The notes under the pieces: model-generated
Database searches by the model: none
Seen by the model: only the letters and a program-made list of their open reading frames with translations
Told to the model about the DNA's origin: nothing
NCBI RefSeq assembly: GCF_017614965.1
Contig: NZ_WVUG01000073.1
Location: 1-32,324 of the forward strand
Direction: 5' to 3'
From: Streptomyces griseorubiginosus
GTDB lineage: Bacteria; Actinomycetota; Actinomycetes; Streptomycetales; Streptomycetaceae
DNA length: 32,324 bases
Shown: positions 8,119 to 15,705 of the stretch, piece after piece
Position numbering within the stretch: position 1 is the first letter of the stretch
Layout of the letters: each line of letters opens with the position of its first letter
Program-made: the position numbers and the translations under genes

Positions 8119-9168
8119 ATGGCGCAGCAGGCGTACATGACGGAGACGGACAACGGAGGCTCGGGACCCGAGCGCCGTAGAGACCGGTTCCGGCGCCTGA
8201 TGTCACGTCTGTTCTCCGGCTGGCGCGGCGACCCCGGAATCTGGCGGCGCGGCATCGTGCTCGCCGCGCTCGCGGTGATCCTCGCCCTCGTCATGCTGCT
8301 GCACGCCCGCATCCCCAACCGGGTGGGCAACCTGGGCAGTCTCACCGAGACCTTCCTGCCCTGGCTGGGCCTGCTGATCCCGGTGCTGCTCCTGCCGGCC
8401 CTGGTACGCAAGTCGGCCACCGCGCTGATCGCGCTGCTGGTTCCGCTGACCGTCTGGCTGAACCTCTTCGGCGGACTGCTCAGCGACAAGACCGGCAGCG
8501 GCGGCGACCTCACCGTCGCCACGCACAACGTCAACGCCGACAACCCCGACCCGTCCGGCACCGCCCGTGACGTGGCCGCCTCCGGCGCGGACGTGGTGGC
8601 CCTGGAGGAGCTGACCGCGACGGCCGTCCCGGTGTACGAGCGGGCGCTGGAGCCGACGTACAAGTACCACTCGGTGCAGGGCACCGTCGGGCTGTGGAGC
8701 AAGTACCCGATGAGTGACGTGCGGGCCGTCGACATCAAGCTCGGCTGGACCCGCGCCATGCGCGCCACGGTGACCACGCCCGAGGGCCCGGTCGCCTTCT
8801 ACGTCGCCCACCTGCCCTCGGTCCGGGTCAAGCTGGAGGCCGGGTTCACCGCCCGTCAGCGGGACAAGAGCGCCGACGCGCTGGGCGAGGCCATCGCCGA
8901 CGAGAGGCTGCCGCGCAAGATCCTGCTCGGCGACCTCAACGGCACCATGAACGACCGCTCCCTCAACGGCGTCACCTCCCAGATGCGCTCCACCCAGGGC
9001 GCGGCGGGCAACGGCTTCGGGTTCAGCTGGCCCGCCTCGTTCCCGATGGCGCGGATCGACCAGATCATGGTGCAGGGCATCGAACCGGTCAGCTCCTGGA
9101 CGCTGCCCGAGACCGGCAGCGACCACCTTCCGGTGGCCGCCCGTGTGAACCTCGACACCAGCTCGTAA
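8119..9168 (+). CDS. Membrane-anchored endonuclease/exonuclease/phosphatase-family protein
   Basis: A 349-aa protein. Residues about 37-57, 74-94 and 98-118 are hydrophobic and form an N-terminal membrane anchor; the rest is an EEP (DNase I-like) domain placed after the last membrane segment, probably outside. Metal and catalytic positions of the fold are present: N137 in THNVN, E164 in ALEEL, D272 and N274 in GDLNG, and D335-H336 in GSDHLP. EEP proteins hydrolyse phosphodiesters (DNA, sphingomyelin, inositol phosphates), so the substrate is open. I chose ATG 8119 (MAQQAYM) with GAGG 9 nt upstream, over a GTG at 8104; an ATG at 8137 is also possible. It is apparently monocistronic. Confidence 0.88.
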   Translation: MAQQAYMTETDNGGSGPERRRDRFRRLMSRLFSGWRGDPGIWRRGIVLAALAVILALVMLLHARIPNRVGNLGSLTETFLPWLGLLIPVLLLPALVRKSATALIALLVPLTVWLNLFGGLLSDKTGSGGDLTVATHNVNADNPDPSGTARDVAASGADVVALEELTATAVPVYERALEPTYKYHSVQGTVGLWSKYPMSDVRAVDIKLGWTRAMRATVTTPEGPVAFYVAHLPSVRVKLEAGFTARQRDKSADALGEAIADERLPRKILLGDLNGTMNDRSLNGVTSQMRSTQGAAGNGFGFSWPASFPMARIDQIMVQGIEPVSSWTLPETGSDHLPVAARVNLDTSS

Positions 9169-9197
9169 CCCGCTGGAATACCGGGCCTGAGAGGCTT

Positions 9198-9229
9198 TGT
9201 TCCGCGAGTGAACATAAACTTGCGGAACA
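9198..9229. promoter_or_regulatory. Inverted repeat upstream of the second MFS gene
   Basis: TGTTCCGCGAG (9198-9208) and CTTGCGGAACA (9219-9229) match at 10 of 11 paired positions around a 10-nt AT-rich centre. It lies 30 nt past the EEP stop and 37 nt before the MFS start. No T-run follows, so an operator is more likely than a terminator. GGAAT at 9175 and GTT at 9199, with a 19-nt spacer, also fit the SigR-type promoter pattern, which would place the -10 at the left arm. Confidence 0.5.
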
Positions 9230-9266
9230 CGTCCCCCTCAAACCTCCGAAAGGAACAGGCCCCTTC

Positions 9267-10484
9267 ATGCCCCTGGCCTTGCTCGCACTGGCCGTCGGCG
9301 CTTTCGGCATAGGCACCACCGAGTTCGTGATGATGGGCCTGCTGCCCGACGTCGCGGACGACCTGCACATCTCGATCCCCGCCGCCGGGCACCTGGTCTC
9401 GGCGTACGCGCTGGGGGTCGTGATCGGTGCCCCGCTCCTCGCCGCGCTCACCGCCCGCATGTCGCGCCGCACGGTCCTGATCGGCCTGATGGCGCTGTTC
9501 GTCGCGGGCAACGCGCTGTCCGCGTTCGCCCCCGGCTACGACTCCCTGCTGGCCGCCCGCTTCCTCAGCGGCCTGCCGCACGGCGCCTTCTTCGGCGTCG
9601 GCGCCGTCGTCGCGACGAACATGGTCGCGCCGGAGCGCAAGGCCCGCTCGGTCTCGCTGATGTTCCTGGGCCTGACGGTCGCCAACATCGCGGGCGTACC
9701 CGTCGCCACGCTCATGGGCCAGCACCTGGGCTGGCGCGCCACCTTCCTCGGCGTCGGCGCGATCGGCCTGGCCGCGATCGCCTCGCTGGCCGCCCTGATC
9801 CCGCACGACCACACCCAGGCACCCGCCGCCGGGCTGCGCCGCGAACTGTCGGCCCTGCGCTCGCTCCCCGTCTGGCTGGCCCTCGGCACCACGGTCGCCG
9901 GCTTCGGCGCGCTGTTCGCCGCCTACAGCTACATCACCCCGATGCTCACCGGCGCCGCGGGATACGCCGAGTCCAGCGTCACCCTGCTGCTGGCCCTGTT
10001 CGGCGTCGGCGCGACGGCCGGCAACCTGGTCGGCGGCCGCCTCGCGGACCACTCCCTACGAGGCACGCTCTTCGGCGGCCTGGTCTCCCTGGCGGCCGTA
10101 CTCGCCCTCTTCCCGCTCCTGATGCACGCGCGGTGGAGCGCCGCGCCGGCGGTCGCACTGCTCGGCGCGGCGGCCTTCATCACCGGCTCGCCCCTGCAAC
10201 TGATGGTCATGGAGAAGGCGTCGGCGGCCCCGTCCCTCGCGTCCTCCGCCAACCAGGCCGCGTTCAACCTGGCGAACGCCGGCGGCGCCTGGATCGGCGG
10301 GGTCGCCCTGGCCGCGGGCTTCGGAGTGACGTCTCCGTCACTGGCGGGCGCGATGCTGGCGGTGCTGGGCCTTGGTGTCGCGGGGATCGCTTACGCGGTG
10401 GACCGGCGCCGGGTTCAGCAGAGCGGGACAGGCCGACTCGTCGCCGTACACCTGCCGGAGGCGTCGGAAGTACTGCACCGCTGA
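9267..10484 (+). CDS. MFS exporter, 12-TM DHA1 (AraJ/Cmx-like) family
   Basis: A 405-aa transporter of the DHA1 group related to chloramphenicol exporters (Cmx/CmlR) and AraJ. Diagnostic features are the start PLALLALAVGAFGIGTTEFVMMGLLP with the GTTEF motif of TM1, then LLAALTARMSRRTVLIG (motif A region) and LSGLPHGAFFGVGAVVATNM in TM4. Twelve hydrophobic segments are visible. The start is ATG 9267 with AAAGGAA about 11 nt upstream. It follows the EEP gene by 98 nt, which includes an inverted repeat, so it probably has its own regulated promoter. A strong bidirectional hairpin ends the gene. Substrate unknown; export of small drugs or sugars is typical. Confidence 0.92.
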   Translation: MPLALLALAVGAFGIGTTEFVMMGLLPDVADDLHISIPAAGHLVSAYALGVVIGAPLLAALTARMSRRTVLIGLMALFVAGNALSAFAPGYDSLLAARFLSGLPHGAFFGVGAVVATNMVAPERKARSVSLMFLGLTVANIAGVPVATLMGQHLGWRATFLGVGAIGLAAIASLAALIPHDHTQAPAAGLRRELSALRSLPVWLALGTTVAGFGALFAAYSYITPMLTGAAGYAESSVTLLLALFGVGATAGNLVGGRLADHSLRGTLFGGLVSLAAVLALFPLLMHARWSAAPAVALLGAAAFITGSPLQLMVMEKASAAPSLASSANQAAFNLANAGGAWIGGVALAAGFGVTSPSLAGAMLAVLGLGVAGIAYAVDRRRVQQSGTGRLVAVHLPEASEVLHR

Positions 10485-10555
10485 CGCCCACTTCGACGGT
10501 GCGCAGGTCGCCGGAGCGGCACGAGGCCCCTCGCGCCGCTCCCGCCGGACACAGC

Positions 10556-10592
10556 CCGCAGCCCCGGAACCGTGGCGGTTCCGGGGCTGCGG
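10556..10592. terminator. Strong bidirectional terminator between MFS and glnA2
   Basis: A perfect 17-bp stem, CCGCAGCCCCGGAACCG (10556-10572) and its complement (10576-10592), with a TGG loop. It lies between the stops of two convergent genes and can serve both. Confidence 0.88.
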
Positions 10593-10655
10593 CCAAGCTG
10601 TTCCGTCAGATGTTCCCGTACGAAGCCCAGCCGCACCTCTGCTGCGACCTGCCCC

Positions 10656-12017
10656 CTACAACACCGGCAGATTCTTCCGCAGCTCGAACGCGGTGACCTC
10701 GGACCGGTACTCCTCCCACTCCTGCTTCTTGTTGCGCAGGAAGAAGTCGAAGACGTGCTCGCCCAGCGTCTCGGCGACCAGGTCGCTGCGTTCCATCAGG
10801 GTCAGGGCCTCGCCGAGGTTCTGGGGGAGGGGTTCGATGCCCATCGCCCGGCGTTCCGCGTCGGAGAGGGCCCAGACGTCGTCCTCGGCGCCCGGAGGGA
10901 GTTCGTAGCCCTCCTCGATGCCCTTGAGGCCGGCGGCCAGCAGGACGGCGTAGGACAGGTACGGGTTGGCGCCGGAGTCGAGGGAGCGGACCTCCACGCG
11001 CGCGGAGCCGGTCTTGCCGGGCTTGTACATCGGGACCCGGACCAGGGCCGAGCGGTTGTTGTGGCCCCAGCAGATGTAGGAGGGAGCCTCGCCGCCGGCG
11101 CCCGCCGTGCGCTCCGAGCCGCCCCAGATGCGCTTGTAGGAGTTGACCCACTGGTTGGTGACCGCGGAGATCTCCGCCGCGTGGCGCAACAGGCCCGCGA
11201 TGAAGGAGCGGCCGACCTTGGAGAGCTGGTACTCCGAGCCGGACTCGTAGAACGCGTTGCGGTCGCCCTCGAAGAGGGAGAGGTGGGTGTGCATGCCGGA
11301 GCCCGGATGCTCCGAGAAGGGCTTGGGCATGAAGGTCGCCTGCACCCCCTGCTCCAGCGCCACCTGCTTCATGACCAGGCGGAAGGTCATGATGTTGTCG
11401 GCCGTGGAGAGGGCGTCGGCGTAGCGCAGGTCGATCTCCTGCTGGCCGGGAGCGCCCTCGTGGTGGGAGAACTCGACCGAGATGCCCATGGACTCCAGCA
11501 TGGTGATCGCCTGACGGCGGAAGTCCATGCCGATGTTCTGCGGGGTGTGGTCGAAGTAGCCGGAGTTGTCGGCGGGGGTGGGGCGCGTGCCGTCGAGCGG
11601 GCGGTCCTTCAGCAGGAAGAACTCGATCTCCGGGTGCGTGTAGAAGGTGAAACCCAGGTCGGAGCCGCGCGTGAGGGCGCGCTTGAGGACGTAGCGCGGG
11701 TCGGCGAAGGACGGGGAGCCGTCCGGCATGAGGATGTCGCAGAACATCCGCGCCGTGCCGGGGGCCTCGGCGCGCCAGGGCAGGATCTGGAAGGTGGACG
11801 GGTCCGGCTTGGCGATCATGTCGGACTCGTATACGCGGGCGAAGCCCTCGATGGCCGAACCGTCGAAGCCGATGCCCTCATCGAACGCCTGTTCAAGCTC
11901 GGCGGGGGCCACGGCGACGGACTTGAGGAAGCCCAGCACGTCCGTGAACCACAGGCGTACGAACCGGATGTCGCGCTCCTCCAACGTCCGGAGCACGAAC
12001 TCCTGCTGCTTGTCCAT
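10656..12017 (-). CDS. glnA2: Glutamine synthetase-like gamma-glutamylpolyamine synthetase
   Basis: A type I glutamine synthetase fold protein of 453 aa from the ATG at 12017 (MDKQQEF); an in-frame ATG at 12032 would add five residues. Motifs: beta-grasp GFDGSAIEGF, EIEFFLL, the metal ligands in EGAPGQQEIDLRY, HTHLSLF with the ATP and metal His, NSYKRI, the NNRSALVRVP segment and RVEVRSLDSGANPYL. From memory it is nearly identical to SCO2241 GlnA2, shown in S. coelicolor to glutamylate polyamines such as putrescine and spermidine rather than ammonia. By eye, the site of GS adenylylation (NLYDLPPEE in E. coli) reads DDVWALSDAE, with Trp at the Tyr position, so GlnE control is unlikely. It is transcribed alone. 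Assignment to GlnA2 rather than GlnA rests on recalled similarity. Confidence 0.9.
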   Translation of the reverse strand: MDKQQEFVLRTLEERDIRFVRLWFTDVLGFLKSVAVAPAELEQAFDEGIGFDGSAIEGFARVYESDMIAKPDPSTFQILPWRAEAPGTARMFCDILMPDGSPSFADPRYVLKRALTRGSDLGFTFYTHPEIEFFLLKDRPLDGTRPTPADNSGYFDHTPQNIGMDFRRQAITMLESMGISVEFSHHEGAPGQQEIDLRYADALSTADNIMTFRLVMKQVALEQGVQATFMPKPFSEHPGSGMHTHLSLFEGDRNAFYESGSEYQLSKVGRSFIAGLLRHAAEISAVTNQWVNSYKRIWGGSERTAGAGGEAPSYICWGHNNRSALVRVPMYKPGKTGSARVEVRSLDSGANPYLSYAVLLAAGLKGIEEGYELPPGAEDDVWALSDAERRAMGIEPLPQNLGEALTLMERSDLVAETLGEHVFDFFLRNKKQEWEEYRSEVTAFELRKNLPVL

Positions 12018-12262
12018 CTTCCGCTTCCCCATCCTTGCTGGTCAGGCCGCCTGTCTCCCTGTCCCGCAGGAGGCGGTCGGGCACCTGAGCATCACACCAC
12101 AACAGCATTTCATGCGCGTTGCCGACCTTGATCGTCGAGGCGACCTCGGCCTGAACGCCTCACGTGTGCCAGGTGTACGGCTCTGCCGCCCATCTTGCCT
12201 GCTCGGACCGACATCCGTAATGCCCCGCCCCGCCTCACACGTGACCATCGCCACGCCCGCTT
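12018..12262. other. Gene-free upstream region of glnA2
   Basis: This 245-nt stretch, part of the 309-nt gap between the divergent glnA2 and hmp starts, should hold the glnA2 promoter. I see no convincing -10/-35 pair, GlnR-type box, hairpin or small ORF with a good ribosome-binding site in it. The hmp promoter and its operator occupy the rest of the gap. Confidence 0.5.
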
Positions 12263-12285
12263 AATTTGCATCTCAGATTCCAGTT
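12263..12285 (+). promoter_or_regulatory. Candidate NsrR operator at the hmp promoter
   Basis: AATTTGCATCT, one base, then AGATTCCAGTT: an imperfect 11-1-11 dyad in which 8 of 11 positions pair. It covers the proposed -35 and spacer of hmp. The same 23-bp pattern, identical at 16 of 23 positions, recurs at the nsrR promoter (14033-14055). It resembles the 11-1-11 NsrR operators with a GCAT core known from enterobacteria. Confidence 0.7.
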
Positions 12286-12295
12286 TAAATACGGT
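12266..12295 (+). promoter_or_regulatory. hmp: hmp promoter
   Basis: TTGCAT at 12266-12271 and TACGGT at 12290-12295 with an 18-nt spacer give a plausible housekeeping promoter, with transcription starting near 12302 and a leader of about 25 nt that carries ACGAGGAG. The AT-rich patch here stands out from the GC-rich surroundings. Confidence 0.55.
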
Positions 12296-12326
12296 TCCGA
12301 TCAGCCGAGTTCACGAGGAGCCCCCG

Positions 12327-13517
12327 ATGCTGTCCGAGCCAGCCGCCGCAACCGTCCGCGCCACCCTCCCCGCCGTCGGAGCACACCTCGGCGAGATCAC
12401 CGAGCGCTTCTACGCCGGCCTGTTCGCCGCCCGCCCGGAGCTGCTGCGCGACCTGTTCAACCGCGGCAACCAGGCCGCCGGCACCCAGCGCCAGGCCCTG
12501 GCCGGCTCGATCGCCGCCTTCGCGACCCACCTCCTGGACCACCCGGACCAGCGGCCGGACGCGATGCTCACCCGCATCGCCCACAAGCACGCCTCCCTCG
12601 GCGTCGCTCCCGAGCAGTACGCACTGGTCCACGAGCACCTCTTCGCCGCCATCGCCGGGGTCCTGGGCGAGGCCGTCACCCCGGAGGTCGCGGCAGCCTG
12701 GGACGAGGTCTACTGGCTGATGGCGAACGCCCTCGTGGCGATCGAGAAGCGGCTGTACGAGGAGAGCGCGGACGGGTCCGGCTGGCGGGAGTGGGAGGTC
12801 GTCGAGCGGGTCACCGAGACCGCCGACGTGGTCTCCTTCCGGCTGCGGCCCGTCGACGGCGGCCCGGTCGCCGACTTCCGCGCGGGCCAGTACGTCTCCG
12901 TACGCGCCGAACTCGCGGACGGCGCCCGCCAGATACGCCAGTACAGCCTCTCCGGCGCCCCGGGCTCGCCCCTGCGCCGGATCAGCGTGAAGCGCGTCCA
13001 CGATGGCGCCTCACCCGACGGAGAGGTCTCACAGCACCTCCACGCGCGCGTGCGTGAGGGCGACGTCCTGGAGCTGTCCGCCCCGTACGGCGACCTCGTC
13101 CTGGACACGACCGACGGCACCCCGCTGCTGCTCGCCTCCGCCGGCATCGGCGTGACCCCCATGATCGCGATGCTGGCCCGGCTCGCGGCGGACGGTCACG
13201 GCGGCCCGGTCACCGTCGTCCACGGCGACCGGTCCCCCGCCGACCACGCCCTGCTCGCCGACCACGAGGCCTGCACGGCGAAGCTCGCGAACGCCACGAC
13301 GCACTTCTGGTACGAGCAGAACGCCACCCCGGGCACCCGCACCGGCATGGTCGACATCGCCGGCGTCGACGTACCCGCCGGCACGCGCGCGTACCTGTGC
13401 GGTCCGCTCCCCTTCATGCGGGCGGTCCGCGCGCAGCTGATCGGGAAGGGCGTGGCCCCGGCGGACATCCACTACGAGGTGTTCGGCCCCGACCTCTGGC
13501 TCGCCGCCCAGGCCTGA
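12327..13517 (+). CDS. hmp: Flavohemoprotein, nitric oxide dioxygenase
   Basis: It oxidises NO to nitrate using O2 and NAD(P)H. The 396-aa protein has three parts. The globin domain is residues 1 to about 140, with distal Tyr29 (the same number as in E. coli Hmp), Phe44 at the CD corner and proximal His88 in HKHASLGV. The FAD domain is about 150-260, with RQYSLSGAP. The NAD domain is about 265-396, with ASAGIGVTPMIAML and the C-terminal EVFGPDLWL. I chose ATG 12327 because GAGGAG lies 6 nt upstream; the frame stays open to a GTG at 12195, but that reach crosses the promoter and is not hmp-like. nsrR converges from downstream, and the candidate NsrR operator at 12263-12285 indicates repression relieved by NO. 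The 3' end, including the stop codon, is duplicated just downstream. Confidence 0.95.
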   Translation: MLSEPAAATVRATLPAVGAHLGEITERFYAGLFAARPELLRDLFNRGNQAAGTQRQALAGSIAAFATHLLDHPDQRPDAMLTRIAHKHASLGVAPEQYALVHEHLFAAIAGVLGEAVTPEVAAAWDEVYWLMANALVAIEKRLYEESADGSGWREWEVVERVTETADVVSFRLRPVDGGPVADFRAGQYVSVRAELADGARQIRQYSLSGAPGSPLRRISVKRVHDGASPDGEVSQHLHARVREGDVLELSAPYGDLVLDTTDGTPLLLASAGIGVTPMIAMLARLAADGHGGPVTVVHGDRSPADHALLADHEACTAKLANATTHFWYEQNATPGTRTGMVDIAGVDVPAGTRAYLCGPLPFMRAVRAQLIGKGVAPADIHYEVFGPDLWLAAQA

Positions 13518-13549
13518 CGGGCCTCCGGCTCGCCGCCCAGGCCTGACGG
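13492..13549 (+). repeat. 29-bp tandem duplication across the hmp stop codon
   Basis: Two units with a 29-nt period, 13492-13520 and 13521-13549, agree at 27 of 29 positions; the last 23 bases are identical. The first unit holds the last codons and TGA of hmp, the second is a non-coding copy with the same TGA. It looks like a recent slippage or unequal-exchange duplication in the hmp-nsrR convergent gap. Confidence 0.9.
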
Positions 13550-13579
13550 CCCCGGCCCACCCTGAGAACCCTGAGAGGG

Positions 13580-14017
13580 CTACGAAGCGCGGCCGATCTC
13601 CAGCAGGAGCGGTCCGGTCGGGGCGGCGACCATGTCGGCCACCGTCAGCGGGTCCAGCGAGGCGTAGAAGGCCTCCTGGGCCCGGCGCAGGGCGCCCCGG
13701 AGGCGGCAGGCGGAGTTCAGGGGGCAGGGGGAGGCGCCGCCCTCGCAGTCGACGACGTCACCGTCGCCCTCGAAGGCGCGCACCACACCGCCGACGGAGG
13801 CCGTGCGGCCCTTCGCGCTGAGGGACAGCCCGCCGCCCCGGCCGCGGCGGGCGTCGACCAGACCCTGGTGCCGGAGTTCGGCGACGACCTTCGCCGCGTG
13901 CGTGTACGGCACGTCCATGTCCGCCGCGACCTCGCGGGTCGTCGGACTGGACTCGCCGGCGACGGCGAGCCGCATCAGGACGCGCAGGGCGAGGTCGGTG
14001 GAGCGCAGCAGCCGCAT
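13580..14017 (-). CDS. nsrR: Rrf2-family nitric oxide-sensing repressor NsrR
   Basis: A 145-aa winged-helix Rrf2 regulator starting MRLLRSTDLALRVLMRLA. The HTH is about residues 26-50 (TREVAADMDVPYTHAAKVVAELR) and the wing carries RRGRGGGLSLS. Cys91, Cys98 and Cys104 in DCEGGASPCPLNSACRL match the three cluster-binding cysteines of NsrR, and Asp8 matches the fourth ligand reported for S. coelicolor NsrR, so a [4Fe-4S] cluster destroyed by NO is expected. I chose the ATG at 14017 because TACGCT ends 6 nt before it; an in-frame ATG at 14041 lies within the promoter. It converges with hmp and its own promoter carries the same motif as hmp's, suggesting autoregulation. Other Rrf2 types (IscR, RsrR) were considered; context with hmp favours NsrR. 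Confidence 0.88.
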   Translation of the reverse strand: MRLLRSTDLALRVLMRLAVAGESSPTTREVAADMDVPYTHAAKVVAELRHQGLVDARRGRGGGLSLSAKGRTASVGGVVRAFEGDGDVVDCEGGASPCPLNSACRLRGALRRAQEAFYASLDPLTVADMVAAPTGPLLLEIGRAS

Positions 14018-14023
14018 ACGGGC

Positions 14024-14055
14024 AGCGTAGATAATGCGCATCTGCGGTTCAAATT
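14024..14055 (-). promoter_or_regulatory. nsrR: nsrR leaderless promoter with overlapping NsrR-type motif
   Basis: On the minus strand TTGAAC (14047-14052) and TACGCT (14024-14029) are exactly 17 nt apart, and the ATG at 14017 follows after 6 nt, so the transcript should begin at the start codon. The 23-bp motif shared with hmp (plus-strand 14033-14055) covers the -35 and most of the spacer, a position suited to repression. Confidence 0.7.
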
Positions 14056-14180
14056 ATCGCTCGATTCCTGTCGGATACGTATCGATCCGGCCTTTCCTGT
14101 GCCCTGCCTGCGAATCGCCCCTCCGTCCCCATTACGATCAGCCCACCCGACGTCCCTTCCCCCCTATAAGGACACCCGCC

Positions 14181-14852
14181 ATGGGCTCGAAGACCACCAG
14201 TGCCGCCCGCAAGGCGCGCATAGAGGAGATGCGGCGCGCCGAGAAGGCCCGTGAGCGGCGCAATCGCATCCTCGTCATCGGCGCGAGCGTGGTCGTCGTC
14301 GCCGGTCTCGTCGTCGGTGGTGTGGTCCTCGTCAACAACCAGTCGGACAAGAAGAGCGACAGCGCGAGCGACGCCAAGGGCGGCAGCTCCGGGGATTCCG
14401 GGCACTTCACCACCGGCAAGGACGGCGTGCGGACCTGGTCGGGCAAGCTGTCCCGCAACCACGTCTCGGGAACCGTGAGTTACCCGATGCACCCGCCGGT
14501 CGGCGGCAACCACAACCCGGTGTGGCTCAACTGCAACGGCAACGTCTACACCAAGGCCGTCAAGGACGAGAACGCCGTGCACGCGCTGGAGCACGGCGCG
14601 GTGTGGGTGACGTACACCGACAAGGCGAAGAAGTCCGACGTGGACACGCTCGCGGCGAAGGTGAAGCAGACGCCGTACTCGCTGATGAGCCCGTACACCA
14701 ACCAGACCTCGCCGATCGAGCTGACGGCGTGGGGCCACCAGCTCGGCGTGACGAGCGCGGACGACCCGAAGGTCGCCAAGTTCTTCGAGACGTACGTCCA
14801 GGGCAAGCAGACTCCCGAGCCGGGTGCCTCGTGCACGGGCGGGACGATGTGA
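14181..14852 (+). CDS. DUF3105 membrane-anchored protein
   Basis: A 223-aa protein beginning MGSKTTSAARKARIEEMRRAEKAR, a charged cytoplasmic tail, then one membrane helix at about residues 31-52 (ILVIGASVVVVAGLVVGGVVLV) and a Ser/Asp/Lys-rich linker. The outer domain carries the DUF3105 hallmarks YPMHPPVGGNH near residue 100, NPVWLNCNG and the conserved HALEHGAVWVTY near 135-146; its His and Cys residues could bind metal. AAGGA lies 8 nt before the start. The biochemical function of DUF3105 is not established. It precedes the DUF305 gene by one nucleotide, so the two are translationally coupled. An in-frame start further upstream (14034) would cross the promoter region and is rejected. Confidence 0.88.
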   Translation: MGSKTTSAARKARIEEMRRAEKARERRNRILVIGASVVVVAGLVVGGVVLVNNQSDKKSDSASDAKGGSSGDSGHFTTGKDGVRTWSGKLSRNHVSGTVSYPMHPPVGGNHNPVWLNCNGNVYTKAVKDENAVHALEHGAVWVTYTDKAKKSDVDTLAAKVKQTPYSLMSPYTNQTSPIELTAWGHQLGVTSADDPKVAKFFETYVQGKQTPEPGASCTGGTM

Positions 14853-14853
14853 C

Positions 14854-15480
14854 ATGAGGAAGCACATCGGCTGGATCGCGGGAACCGCCGCGGCGGCGCT
14901 CGTCGCGGCCGGCGCGATCACCTACGCGGTCGCCGAGGACGGCGGGTCGAGCACGGGCACACCGGCCGCGGAGTCCGCCGACGCCGGGTTCGCCCGGGAC
15001 ATGGCGGTCCATCACCAGCAGGCCGTCGAGATGTCGTACATCGTCCGCGACCGCACGAAGAACGTGGAAGTGCGGCGCCTCGCCTACGACATCGCGCAGA
15101 CGCAGGCAAACCAGCGCGGGATGCTGCTGGGCTGGCTGGATCTGTGGGGGCTGCCGAAGGTGTCGGCGAAGCCGCCGATGTCCTGGATGGGCATGGGCGA
15201 CATGCCCGAGCGCGGGGACGGCTCGCTGATGCCCGGCATGGCGACGGACACCGAGATGAAGAAGCTCGGAACCCTCAACGGCAAGCAGGCCGAGATCTTC
15301 TACCTCCAGCTCATGACGGACCATCACAAGGGCGGCATCCACATGGCCGAGGGCTGTGTCGCCAAGTGCCGGGTCGGCGTGGAGAAGCAGCTCGCGCAGG
15401 GCATGGTCGACGCGCAGCAGTCCGAGATCAAGCTGATGGCGGACATGCTCAAGGAACGCGGCGCGAAGCCCAGGTCGTAG
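14854..15480 (+). CDS. DUF305 ferritin-like, membrane-anchored protein
   Basis: A 208-aa protein with an N-terminal signal anchor (IGWIAGTAAAALVAAGAITYAVA, residues about 5-27) and an exported four-helix DUF305 domain. The two repeated halves show the family signature: FARDMAVHHQQAVEMS near residues 47-62 and QLMTDHHKGGIHMAE near 152-166, each an HH plus Met/His cluster. A Met-rich segment (MSWMGMGDMPERGDGSLMPGM) lies between them, and Cys residues occur in EGCVAKC. DUF305 genes often occur near copper-handling genes, so metal binding is inferred. The ATG is one nucleotide after the DUF3105 stop; the Shine-Dalgarno (GGCGGGA) sits inside that gene. Confidence 0.88.
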   Translation: MRKHIGWIAGTAAAALVAAGAITYAVAEDGGSSTGTPAAESADAGFARDMAVHHQQAVEMSYIVRDRTKNVEVRRLAYDIAQTQANQRGMLLGWLDLWGLPKVSAKPPMSWMGMGDMPERGDGSLMPGMATDTEMKKLGTLNGKQAEIFYLQLMTDHHKGGIHMAEGCVAKCRVGVEKQLAQGMVDAQQSEIKLMADMLKERGAKPRS

Positions 15481-15705
15481 GAATTGCCGTCGAAGGCCGA
15501 AAACACCGAAGGACGTAAGCCCCAAATCACCTCGGACAGCGCTTCCTTGGGTTCTTCTTGGTGTTCTCATTCCCCTGGCATGAACCGTTCATCGAAAGAG
15601 TGGCCCCTACCGTGTGATCCAATTCCGTGCCTCCGCCGCGGCTCGGTCTACGCGGATCACCGATGACCGACCACACATGCGAAGAACCGCATCGCAGGGG
15701 GTTCC

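Noticed and set aside
10656..12017. Classical glnA (ammonia-assimilating glutamine synthetase I)
   Set aside because: No adenylylation Tyr at the expected place, and recalled near-identity with SCO2241 GlnA2, described as a gamma-glutamylpolyamine synthetase.
14074..14083. GATACGTATC palindrome before the DUF3105 gene as an operator
   Set aside because: Ten bases only, no second copy in the window and no linked regulator besides nsrR, whose motif differs.
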